DNA of 15,309 nucleotides, from positions 1-15,309 of the forward strand of contig CALGEM010000089.1 in NCBI GenBank assembly GCA_937881505.1, in the 5' to 3' direction. The notes under the pieces are model-generated. The model was not told the origin of the DNA. It was given only the letters and a program-made list of their open reading frames with translations, and searched no databases. Shown here in pieces: positions 7,210-14,989 of this stretch; position 1 is the stretch's first letter; every line of letters starts with the position of its first letter. This DNA is from an uncultured euryarchaeote (lineage in GTDB: Archaea; Thermoplasmatota; Poseidoniia; Poseidoniales; Poseidoniaceae). Made by a program: the position numbers and the translations under genes.

Positions 7210-8976
7210 ATGGGCGAAGAGGGGCCGTTCCGTCGCCTGTTGAATTACATGCGGCCTCATCGCAAAACTGTCAGGCTTGCAGCCTTTTGTTCAGTGTTCA
7301 ACAAATTCTGGGACTTGGCGCCCCCGCTCCTCATCGGTTTAGCGGTGGATGTTGTCGTGCTTCGAGAGGATTCCATCCTCGCCGGCGTGGGCGTGATTGA
7401 CCCTTGGCATCAGTTGGTCCTGCTTTCAGCCCTGACGTTCATCATCTGGGGGTTGGAATCCTTGTTCGAATACTTCTACGGGGTCCTGTGGCGCAACCTC
7501 GCTCAAACCGTGCAACACGAACTGCGTTTAGATACATTTGACCATGTTCAGCAACAGGGCATGGTGTGGTTTGACGAACGACAAAAAGGAGATATCCTCG
7601 CCATTCTCAACGACGACATCAATCAGCTTGAACGGTTCTTGGACAAAGGCGCCAACGACCTCTTGCAGGTCAGCACCACGGTCGTGGTTGTAGGTGCTGT
7701 GTTTTTGCTCATTTCTTGGGAAGTGGCACTCTTTGCTGTTCTCCCCATTCCGCTCATCGTTTGGGGTTCATTCCGCTACCAGCGAAGCCTTGAGCCACGC
7801 TATGCCAAAGTTCGCCATGCTGCAGGTCAGATGAACGCTCTCTTGGAAAACGACCTCTCGGGCATGTCAACCGTTCAGTCCTTCACCGCTGAGGCGAACG
7901 AATTGCGCAGGGTTGAGGCGTTGAGCAACGCCTACAGGGACGCAAACCGTGAAGCCATTCGATTGTCAGCTGCCTTCACACCGTTGATTCGGATGGCCAT
8001 CCTCGTGGGCTTTACGGCCACCCTCTTACTTGGCGGTTGGTTTACCCTTGAGGGAACCATGGCGGTCGGTGCCTATTCCGTGCTCGTCTTCATGACACAA
8101 CGCTTGCTGTGGCCGTTGACACGTCTCGGCGAGACCTTTGACCTCTATCAGCGGGCGATGGCGTCTTCGACCCGCGTTTTGGACGTCTTGGCTTCCCCCG
8201 TAGAACTACAACAAGGTGATTTTGTCCCTCAAGGAGAAGAGAAAACGGAAGATTTGAATCTTGAAAACGTCTCATTTGGATATGCTGGTCGAGAGAAATT
8301 GTTTGACGGCCTCTCGCTGACGTTTGAACACGGGAAAACCACGGGTGTTGTCGGTTCAACCGGGGCTGGAAAAACCACGCTCGTTCGGCTCCTCTTAAGA
8401 TTCGCAGAACCTCAGGGAGGACGCATTTTGTGGTGTGAACAGCCCTTGGATGCATGGAAACTGCATGCCCTGCGTTCATCCATTGGCCTGGTTGACCAAC
8501 ACATCACGCTCTTCCCAACCACCATCATGGAAAACATTCGATACGGCAAACCTACTGCTACAGATGAGGAGGTCATCAAAGCAGCCGAAGTTGCGGAGGC
8601 CTCGTCCTTCGTCGCCGAACTGCCCGATGGTTGGGAAACCATGGTCGGTGAAGGAGGGCATCGCCTGTCCGGTGGACAGCGTCAACGTGTCGCCATCGCT
8701 CGTGCTGTGCTCAAAGACGCTCCATTGCTCATTCTCGATGAAGCGACTTCAGCGGTTGACAACGAAACTGAGGCAGCCCTTCAACGGTCAATACAGCGGA
8801 TATCGCAAGGAAGAACGGCCATCGTCATTGCACATCGTCTCTCAACCGTTCGGCATGCCGACCGAATTCTGGTGCTTGAAAACGGGGCCGTGGTTGAGGA
8901 CGGGACACACGATAATTTGGTCGAACAAGGTGGCGTATACGCCCGATTGTGGTCAGTTCAAACGGGAGATGTCTGA
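7210..8976 (+). CDS. MsbA-like ABC exporter half-transporter (membrane domain fused to ATPase)
   Basis: A 588-residue protein with an N-terminal six-helix ABC exporter domain (about residues 15-320) and a C-terminal ATPase. The ATPase shows Walker A GSTGAGKTT (382-390), Q-loop VDQ, signature LSGGQ (486-490), Walker B LLILDE (506-511) and the switch His in IAHRLS (His542). It should work as a homodimer, or with another half-transporter, moving lipids, peptides or drugs out of the cell. Family membership does not fix the substrate. The 96-base divergent gap to GGGP synthase makes a lipid substrate worth considering. The ATG at 7210 has only a poor ribosome site (GGCAGGG), so a leaderless or short-leader transcript is possible. 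No key residue is missing. Confidence 0.93.
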   Translation: MGEEGPFRRLLNYMRPHRKTVRLAAFCSVFNKFWDLAPPLLIGLAVDVVVLREDSILAGVGVIDPWHQLVLLSALTFIIWGLESLFEYFYGVLWRNLAQTVQHELRLDTFDHVQQQGMVWFDERQKGDILAILNDDINQLERFLDKGANDLLQVSTTVVVVGAVFLLISWEVALFAVLPIPLIVWGSFRYQRSLEPRYAKVRHAAGQMNALLENDLSGMSTVQSFTAEANELRRVEALSNAYRDANREAIRLSAAFTPLIRMAILVGFTATLLLGGWFTLEGTMAVGAYSVLVFMTQRLLWPLTRLGETFDLYQRAMASSTRVLDVLASPVELQQGDFVPQGEEKTEDLNLENVSFGYAGREKLFDGLSLTFEHGKTTGVVGSTGAGKTTLVRLLLRFAEPQGGRILWCEQPLDAWKLHALRSSIGLVDQHITLFPTTIMENIRYGKPTATDEEVIKAAEVAEASSFVAELPDGWETMVGEGGHRLSGGQRQRVAIARAVLKDAPLLILDEATSAVDNETEAALQRSIQRISQGRTAIVIAHRLSTVRHADRILVLENGAVVEDGTHDNLVEQGGVYARLWSVQTGDV

Positions 8977-9020
8977 GAACCGGTAGAAAGTTCGCGCTGA
9001 ATTTAGCAAAAATACACCCG

Positions 9021-9030
9021 TTTAAGTAAT
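9021..9030 (+). promoter_or_regulatory. Candidate TATA box of the rhodopsin gene
   Basis: TTTAAGTAAT resembles an archaeal TATA box. With normal spacing of about 25 bases, transcription would start near 9050, leaving only a few bases before the ATG at 9058. No Shine-Dalgarno sequence precedes that ATG, which agrees with a nearly leaderless mRNA. Prediction only. Confidence 0.4.
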
Positions 9031-9057
9031 CAGAGAATAGGTCGGGCCACGAGAACC

Positions 9058-9924
9058 ATGAAATCTGAAAAATTCTCGAAAACAACGAGCCTGCTTTTGA
9101 TCGCCACATTTGCCCTTGCTATGGCCGGAACGGTCAGTGCAGTGGACACGCAGCCAATCGGCCCTGACGGTTTGCCAGAATTCGTCACCGCTGACGGCGC
9201 CACCCTGGAACTGGTCACCTTCTTCCTGTTCTTCGTTGGCTACATCTCCATGGGTGCTGCCTTTGTCTTCTTCATGGCAGAGCGTAACTCCGTAGCACCT
9301 CAATACCGCACGACCATGACCATCTCGGCTCTGATCGTCGGTATTGCGGCCTTCCACTACTACTACATGCGCGGTGTTTACGCCGATTACGGTACCGTGT
9401 CCATCGAATATCGATACATGGACTGGATCATCACCGTTCCGTTGATGGCCCTCAAGTTCCCATCCCTCGTGGGCAAGGATGCCATCACCGACGAGAAGTT
9501 CCTCGGACTCGGTTTCACCGGCATCTGTTTCTCCGGCGCACTCATCATGATCGGATTCGGCTACCTCGGTGAGTCCGGTGCCATCGACGGCATGCTCGGC
9601 CTCGTCCTCGGCGGTGTCGGCTGGGCCATGATTATCGTGGCTACTGGTACACCTTGGACATCAGGCAAGGGCGTCGATAACAGCAAGATCGCTCCAGAGC
9701 TTATGTGGAGTACCAACGCTCTGCGCTGGTTCATCTGCGTCGGCTGGGTCATCTACCCCATCGGCTACCTCTTCAACCCGACCGCAGGCGTGTCTGACGC
9801 TGTTTCAGCTGAAGTCATGGCTGTCCTCTACAACATCGCTGACATGATCAACAAGATCGGTTTCGGTGTTGTTGCTTGGATGGGTGCCAAGAAGGCAACC
9901 GAAGCCATCGCAGCCGCTGAGTGA
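9058..9924 (+). CDS. Proteorhodopsin-type light-driven proton pump, D-T-K motif
   Basis: A 288-residue seven-helix retinal protein. Residues 1-28 form a signal peptide, with likely cleavage after VSA. Helix C reads RYMDWIITVPLMALKF: Asp122 is the proton acceptor (Asp97 in green proteorhodopsin), Thr126 equals Thr101, and Lys133 replaces the usual donor Glu108. Met130 is at tuning position 105, where non-Gln residues give green absorption. The Schiff-base lysine is Lys266 in MINKIGF, and His100 matches the His75 that interacts with the acceptor. This predicts outward proton pumping in the cell membrane, giving light-driven energy. It is monocistronic here, with its own promoter upstream and a hairpin downstream. 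No retinal-forming oxygenase or carotenoid gene is in the window, so retinal must come from elsewhere. The Lys donor is also known from Exiguobacterium rhodopsin. Confidence 0.96.
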   Translation: MKSEKFSKTTSLLLIATFALAMAGTVSAVDTQPIGPDGLPEFVTADGATLELVTFFLFFVGYISMGAAFVFFMAERNSVAPQYRTTMTISALIVGIAAFHYYYMRGVYADYGTVSIEYRYMDWIITVPLMALKFPSLVGKDAITDEKFLGLGFTGICFSGALIMIGFGYLGESGAIDGMLGLVLGGVGWAMIIVATGTPWTSGKGVDNSKIAPELMWSTNALRWFICVGWVIYPIGYLFNPTAGVSDAVSAEVMAVLYNIADMINKIGFGVVAWMGAKKATEAIAAAE

Positions 9925-9950
9925 AATCAACTCGGTTCTCCAACCCCTCC

Positions 9951-9980
9951 GAAGCGGGGCGGCTACGGCCGCCTCGTTTC
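9951..9980. terminator. Strong UNCG-loop hairpin between convergent genes, likely shared terminator
   Basis: A 13-pair stem (9951-9963 with 9968-9980, two G-U pairs on the plus strand) closes on TACG. The core is GGCGGC-TACG-GCCGCC, a C(UACG)G tetraloop, one of the most stable RNA loops. It lies 26 bases after the rhodopsin stop and 24 bases beyond the stop of the opposing acyltransferase gene. No T-run follows on either strand, so it may stabilise 3' ends rather than terminate. Confidence 0.6.
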
Positions 9981-10004
9981 CTCTGGGAACGAATAATCGC
10001 TGAC

Positions 10005-11054
10005 TCATTTCGCCGCACGAGATGTTGCTGGCTCGAAACGCCTCATCCACGCCTCAAGCGTGTATGAAGAGCATCGCCGGTGCCACCAAGTTCCTGCTAA
10101 CGCCCAGATCGTTGTGTACGCCACAACGACAAAGGCGGTCAATGCAGGACTCCAATGATTCACCTCATCAGAAGCATGGAACAGGGCAAATGGAAGGAAG
10201 TGGAGTACGTACACGGTCAACGAAACCCGACCAAGGTCGGCAACTCGATGCACCATTGAGAAGCGTTCTACGGCCCACCACAACAGGCTCACCCCCGTAA
10301 GCGCAGCCACCAAAAACGGCGCGTTAGCGGGGAAGAATGTCAACGCTGCGTCGCCTGTAGGAAGCGCCCATGGACGTCCTGCTTGGATGCTCTGTGCCAA
10401 CACAAGAGCTGAGATGGCCAAACCGACGAGGGAGGTGGTTCGAAGCCATCCATGTCGCTCCTCTTCGACCTGCAAGGATGCAATGGTGGCCCCAAGCCAA
10501 GCGAAGACCACCCAGGGGAACACAGGGTACAGACCCGTGAAGAAGAGATGGTAGACAAGAATGGATGCTGATCCCGTGGAAACACGGAGATCCCACGCCG
10601 AAGGCCCTTGCCAATCACCAAACAACAACATCAGACAACAAACGGTGGAAAAGGCGAGGAGAAAGTTCCGACCGAGAGGATTTCCTCGGTGCTGAACATT
10701 TCTCCAACACGGTTCGAGTAGAATGAGTGTGCCCATCAACGAAAGCACCCCCGGCGTCCAAGGCTCGAACAGATGGGGGGCGCTCATGTTGACAATGAGT
10801 TGACAGAAGAATAGGCTGGCCGCTCTCCAAAGACGCTTTTTAGCCGTGAGTGGTTTTTGCGCCATACCCCACCCAAGAAGTGTGATGAAAAGTGGTGCTG
10901 CAAGACCACCTGCGGCTGAAACAATGACACCGAGTCCCATCCATAAACCGGTGAGTTCGGGCTCCCATGTTGCTGCAGCGTGAACGAGAATCATCAGAAG
11001 AACGGCCAAACCACGAAGGCCATCGATGTGAATGAGACGTCCTTTTCCTTCCAT
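10005..11054 (-). CDS. Multispanning membrane acyltransferase (HGSNAT/DUF1624-like or acyltransferase-3-like)
   Basis: About 349 residues with roughly nine to ten hydrophobic helices. The N-terminus has IDGLRG and an Arg-x10-His spacing (Arg14, His25), the core motif of membrane acyltransferases. The segments YPVFPW and LGRVSLTVYVLHF fit the heparan-alpha-glucosaminide acetyltransferase catalytic (DUF1624) or DUF418/YeiB group. Such proteins move acyl groups from the cytoplasm onto sugars or other surface molecules, so it may modify glycans or glycolipids; the substrate is not predictable. ATG at 11054 is nine bases past the purQ stop; a GTG at 11063 directly after that stop is an alternative. 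The gene is therefore probably translated from the end of the purine operon mRNA, although it has no obvious role in purine synthesis. Confidence 0.8.
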   Translation of the reverse strand: MEGKGRLIHIDGLRGLAVLLMILVHAAATWEPELTGLWMGLGVIVSAAGGLAAPLFITLLGWGMAQKPLTAKKRLWRAASLFFCQLIVNMSAPHLFEPWTPGVLSLMGTLILLEPCWRNVQHRGNPLGRNFLLAFSTVCCLMLLFGDWQGPSAWDLRVSTGSASILVYHLFFTGLYPVFPWVVFAWLGATIASLQVEEERHGWLRTTSLVGLAISALVLAQSIQAGRPWALPTGDAALTFFPANAPFLVAALTGVSLLWWAVERFSMVHRVADLGRVSLTVYVLHFLPFALFHASDEVNHWSPALTAFVVVAYTTIWALAGTWWHRRCSSYTLEAWMRRFEPATSRAAK

Positions 11055-11063
11055 GCTTGACAC

Positions 11064-11906
11064 TCAGGACCGCTGTTTCACGTATTCAACGGCGTTGCGG
11101 AAAAGTTGCAAGCCCTCGCCTTCCCATCCATCCAACGCGCCCGATGATGCTTCGCTGTCGTGACGGGTATGCAGGGGGTGGAGCCACCTTGCGTAGATGG
11201 CTTCTGGATGGGGCATCAGCCCAAACACGAGGCCGGTTGCATCACAAATACCGGCAATGTTCCTCATGCTCCCGTTGGGACTGAGCGGGTATGGGAGGGC
11301 CTCATCCGTTCTTCCAGCGCCGGGTGGTGTTGAAGGGTCAACATACCGGACGGTCAACTGATGGTTGGCGTCCAATCGGTCGATGTCATCTGCCGACGGC
11401 ATCACGTATTTTCCTTCACCGTGGCGAACCGGGCATTCCATTCTCGTCATGCCTTTCGTCCAAATGCACGGGCTTTCCGGGTCGAACTCCAAGGTTACCC
11501 AACGGTCTTCATACCGCCCGCTATCGTTGAGGGTCAAACTGCCTCGTTGAATGAAATCTGGAGAATGTCCAGCCTCCGGGCCGGGTAAGAGACCGGTCTT
11601 GACCAGCACCTGAAAACCGTTGCAAATGCCGATGATGGGTTTTCCCGCATCGACGAAACTTTGCAGTGCATCCCGCATCGCAAATCGCATTCGATTGCCA
11701 AGAAGGCGCCCGCTTCCAAGGTGGTCGCCAAAGGAAAAGCCCCCGGGAACCGCGAGAATATCGTAGTCTTCCAGTCGTTCATCACCCGAGATCAATCGGT
11801 TCACGTGAAGGCGGTCGGCGGTGGCGCCAACCAGTTCAAACACAGCCTTTGTTTCGTGGTCGCAATTGATGCCAAAACCAAACAAAACCGCAACGCGTGG
11901 AGTCAT
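11064..11906 (-). CDS. purQ: Phosphoribosylformylglycinamidine synthase, glutaminase subunit PurQ
   Basis: A 280-residue class I glutamine amidotransferase that supplies ammonia to PurL for turning FGAR into FGAM in purine synthesis. The catalytic triad is visible: Cys95 in GICNGFQ, and His233 with Glu235 in MPHPEAIY. RVAVLFGFGINCD at the N-terminus is the normal PurQ start, so I use the ATG at 11906 and not the longer frame. It is longer than the usual 220-230-residue bacterial PurQ, with extra sequence around residues 115-215 between the Cys and His parts. Its ATG overlaps the purL stop by one base (TGATG), a sign of translational coupling and equal subunit supply. Confidence 0.95.
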   Translation of the reverse strand: MTPRVAVLFGFGINCDHETKAVFELVGATADRLHVNRLISGDERLEDYDILAVPGGFSFGDHLGSGRLLGNRMRFAMRDALQSFVDAGKPIIGICNGFQVLVKTGLLPGPEAGHSPDFIQRGSLTLNDSGRYEDRWVTLEFDPESPCIWTKGMTRMECPVRHGEGKYVMPSADDIDRLDANHQLTVRYVDPSTPPGAGRTDEALPYPLSPNGSMRNIAGICDATGLVFGLMPHPEAIYARWLHPLHTRHDSEASSGALDGWEGEGLQLFRNAVEYVKQRS

Positions 11907-14900
11907 CAAATCACCCCTCCGGTCAAGTCCAAGGTGCCTTTCCACAGGCCAGCCATGGTTTCAACGTCAAGCTCGACAAGTTGGTCGTCCCCGTCCGTGA
12001 TGGTCAGGGAGGAAGAGGCCGATACCGTTCCGAGCACCGTTGTTGGGTGGCCCTTCATGGCCGAGAGGAAGGTTTCTTCGTTCTCAGGGGAGACGGCCAC
12101 GATGATTCTTCCAAGGGATTCGCCCCACAACCGGCCCCATACATCCCCTGAGCCTGTGCCGTCGATGTCAACTGTAGCGCCCGTGCGTCCACCGATGCAC
12201 ATCTCGGCAAGAGCCACGGCCACCCCGCCTTCACTGCAGTCATGGGCCGTGCGCACCAAACCTGCTCTGATGGTCTGAGACAGGGCTCTGTAGGTGGCGA
12301 GGTTTTGTTCGGGGTGGGGGAGAAGTGGTACATGGCCCCCCACGCCTCCGGCTTGACCGTTTTCGGTCATCATAAACGCGAGTTCTGAAGCGCCCAGTTC
12401 TTGTTTTGATTCGCCAACGAGGTAGATTTTGTCGCCGGCAAATTTGAAATCGCTCGTAGCGGTTTTTCTGACATCGGGGTGGTCGCCAAACAGCGAGAAG
12501 AGAAGGGTGGGAGGGATGGAAATTTTGTCCGGGCCGGTGCCGTAATCGTTCTTCATGGAGTCCTTTCCACTAACACAGGGAAGGCGATAGGCTCTGCAGA
12601 CCCGTTCAAGTTCCCGATTCGCACGGACAAGTTGTGCAAGTTTGAAACGGCCATCGGGGGTTTTCGTGGATTCAATGGGGTCCGGCCAGCAGAAGTTGTC
12701 AAGGCCCGCCATTTTGTCAACATCCAAGCCGACGCAAACAGCGTTTCGCACCGCTTCATCGATGCTGGCAGCCGCCATGGCGCCGGCGTCAATGTCCGAA
12801 TACCTCGGGGCGATTCCGCATGAAATCACAAGCCCGTGGGGGTCGCCGTGTATGGGGGCAATAACGCCTGCATCACCGGGTCCATCTCGCTCAACGCCAA
12901 CAAAGGGTTTGATGGCCGTTTGAGCGATGACTTCGTGGTCGTATTGGCGAACCCAGGTTTCCTTGCTGGCGATATTCGGGCGTTGGAGCATGCCTTGGAG
13001 GAGTTCGGAATGGTCTGCCTCAGAGGGCGGTACAAAGGATGGTAGTTCTGGTGAACGCCACTCGGATTCCAATTGCAATTGAGGGACGCCTTCGTGAAGG
13101 AACTCGATGGGGAGATACGCCACGGTGGCATCAGCATAGCGAACATGGAACATGCCGGTTGAGGTGAAGGTCGCCACCGCTGTAGCTTCCACTTCATGGA
13201 GGTCGGCAAGCGCTTCAAAGATCGCTTGGTCTTCTGGTTTGACGGCGATGGTCATGCGTTCTTGGCTTTCGGAAACCAAAATTTCCCAAGGCGAAAGCCC
13301 GGCTTGCTTGAGGGGGACTTTGGCCAGGTCAATTTCACAGCCGTTTGTGTATTCCGCCATTTCACCGATGGAAGATGAAAGGCCTCCCGCGCCGTTGTCC
13401 GTGATACAGGTGATGAGGCCTGCGTCTCTGGCTTCAAGCACCATGTCGAGCATCTTCTTCTGCGTGATAGGGTCGCCAATTTGGACGGCGCTTGAGGGCG
13501 ATTCTTCAGTGAGTTCCAGTGAAGAGAAGGTTGCGCCGTGGATGCCATCGTAGCCAACTCGGCCGCCAACCATGTAGACGATGTCGCCAGCGACCGGGGT
13601 TTTGACGTGGGAGGGGCGCCCGTCTGGCAGCTGGCGAGGCATGATACCGACCGTACCGCAATAGACCAGGGGTTTGCCGATGTAGCGGTCATCGAAGACG
13701 ATGGCGCCGTTCACCGTAGGGATGCCCGATTCATTGCCCCCAACACGGACGCCTGCATGGACGCCACGAAGCACGCGGGAAGGGTGAAAGAGGTTATCTG
13801 GAAGTTGGCCTTCCCAATCGGGAGGGCCAAAGCAAAACACATCCGTGTTGGCGATGGGGCGAGCACCGAGTCCAGTTCCGAGGATGTCCCGATTTACGCC
13901 AACAATGCCGGTCATGGCGCCACCGTAGGGGTCAAGTGCTGAGGGGGAATTGTGTGTCTCGGCTTTCATACAGACGCTCCACTTGTCGTCCCAAGCAATG
14001 ACGCCGGAGTTGTCGTGGAAGACGGACAAAAGCCAATCCACGTCCTTTTGCATGTCGTGGGTGGGTTTCATGATGTGCGTTTTGAACAACGAATCCACAA
14101 CGGTGTCTTCCCCAGTTTCATGGTCAACGTGGTGAATGCGGGATGCGAAGATCTTGTGCTTGCAATGCTCACTCCATGTTTGGGCCAAGCACTCCAATTC
14201 CACATCGGTCGGTGCATTGGGTGATATGCCCATCTCGGTGCGCTGCTGACGCACGGTTTCGTCCCGGTAGTGCGCTTGAATGGCGTGCATCTCGTTGAGG
14301 TTTAGGGCCAAAAGACCGGTGGTGGAAATCTCTTCCAACGTTGCGTCATCGCATTCAAGGTCAATAGATTGTGGTTCGATAAACACCTGTTCTGGGGGCG
14401 TCGGGAAAGTCAGTTCGGGCCAAGACTGGTCAGCGCAAGCGGCGCGGTCAGCGACCAATGCTCGTTCAATGAGGCCGTTATGCAGGGTTCCTGCGAGCCA
14501 ATTCGCATCACAATCCGCAGGAAGGTCGTAGAACACGTACGTTGTGTAGGTTGCGATTTTTGCATCGCCATCCGCTGGGAAAAGGGTGAGAAAGCCGTCG
14601 GTCGCTGCCTTTCCAGGGTTGTCGGTTACGCCTGGTTTGAAGCCCACGGTGATGACCGTTTCAGGGCCATCGCCAAAGGAAGGTGTGGTCAACATCGTCG
14701 TGTTCGCTGCACCAAGTTCGATGATGGGGTCGGCGAACAGGTCATCCACGCGTTCGGCAATGGCCTCTGACGGTGTTTCGCCGCTGATGAGGTAGCCGCA
14801 TATCGAGCGGACCTTGGCAACCGAGATGTTGTGGTCGGCCTTGAGTTGTCGGCGGACAACATCGCCTCTCACGTCGCGCATTCCTTCCCCTTGGCGAGGC

Positions 14901-14926
14901 GTGACTTCCACACGTGTAACCGGCAT
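11906..14926 (-). CDS. purL: PurS-PurS-PurL fusion: phosphoribosylformylglycinamidine synthase, synthetase subunit
   Basis: About 1006 residues. The C-terminal 780 or so are PurL: TWSEHCKHK with catalytic His254, magnesium/ATP motif ETHNSPSA (Glu323), GGRVGYDGIHGA, DNGAGGLSS (Asp510), SGKDSM, and DCSEGGVAVALAE near the end. It makes FGAM from FGAR, ATP and ammonia. The N-terminal 180 residues contain two PurS-like modules in tandem (about 2-71 and 89-160; the second has FKPGVTDNPG). PurS is normally a separate small dimer that bridges PurL and PurQ, so this fusion carries a built-in pseudo-dimer, like the N-terminal domain of large PurL enzymes. I choose ATG 14926 (MPVTRVEV), preceded by GGTGG; GTG codons at 14938 and 14935 are less likely. 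First gene of the purL-purQ-acyltransferase unit. Confidence 0.94.
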   Translation of the reverse strand: MPVTRVEVTPRQGEGMRDVRGDVVRRQLKADHNISVAKVRSICGYLISGETPSEAIAERVDDLFADPIIELGAANTTMLTTPSFGDGPETVITVGFKPGVTDNPGKAATDGFLTLFPADGDAKIATYTTYVFYDLPADCDANWLAGTLHNGLIERALVADRAACADQSWPELTFPTPPEQVFIEPQSIDLECDDATLEEISTTGLLALNLNEMHAIQAHYRDETVRQQRTEMGISPNAPTDVELECLAQTWSEHCKHKIFASRIHHVDHETGEDTVVDSLFKTHIMKPTHDMQKDVDWLLSVFHDNSGVIAWDDKWSVCMKAETHNSPSALDPYGGAMTGIVGVNRDILGTGLGARPIANTDVFCFGPPDWEGQLPDNLFHPSRVLRGVHAGVRVGGNESGIPTVNGAIVFDDRYIGKPLVYCGTVGIMPRQLPDGRPSHVKTPVAGDIVYMVGGRVGYDGIHGATFSSLELTEESPSSAVQIGDPITQKKMLDMVLEARDAGLITCITDNGAGGLSSSIGEMAEYTNGCEIDLAKVPLKQAGLSPWEILVSESQERMTIAVKPEDQAIFEALADLHEVEATAVATFTSTGMFHVRYADATVAYLPIEFLHEGVPQLQLESEWRSPELPSFVPPSEADHSELLQGMLQRPNIASKETWVRQYDHEVIAQTAIKPFVGVERDGPGDAGVIAPIHGDPHGLVISCGIAPRYSDIDAGAMAAASIDEAVRNAVCVGLDVDKMAGLDNFCWPDPIESTKTPDGRFKLAQLVRANRELERVCRAYRLPCVSGKDSMKNDYGTGPDKISIPPTLLFSLFGDHPDVRKTATSDFKFAGDKIYLVGESKQELGASELAFMMTENGQAGGVGGHVPLLPHPEQNLATYRALSQTIRAGLVRTAHDCSEGGVAVALAEMCIGGRTGATVDIDGTGSGDVWGRLWGESLGRIIVAVSPENEETFLSAMKGHPTTVLGTVSASSSLTITDGDDQLVELDVETMAGLWKGTLDLTGGVI
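11910..11915 (-). promoter_or_regulatory. Ribosome binding site of purQ inside the end of purL
   Basis: GGTGAT precedes the purQ ATG (11906) by 3 bases and lies within the last codons of purL. Together with the TGATG overlap, it confirms the start at 11906 and lets ribosomes finishing purL restart on purQ. Confidence 0.6.
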
Positions 14927-14989
14927 GCTGTCCACCACGCCCTTTGGGCAAGCGGATGTTATCCCATGCGCTCTTTGTAGTCTGCGCTT

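Noticed and set aside
8977..10004. Retinal or carotenoid synthesis genes next to the rhodopsin
   Set aside because: Both flanking gaps are about 80 bases and neighbours are an ABC exporter and an acyltransferase; none is present.
11661..12278. 205-codon plus-strand frame across purQ and purL
   Set aside because: Lies opposite two genes with all catalytic motifs intact and spans their junction; a shadow frame.
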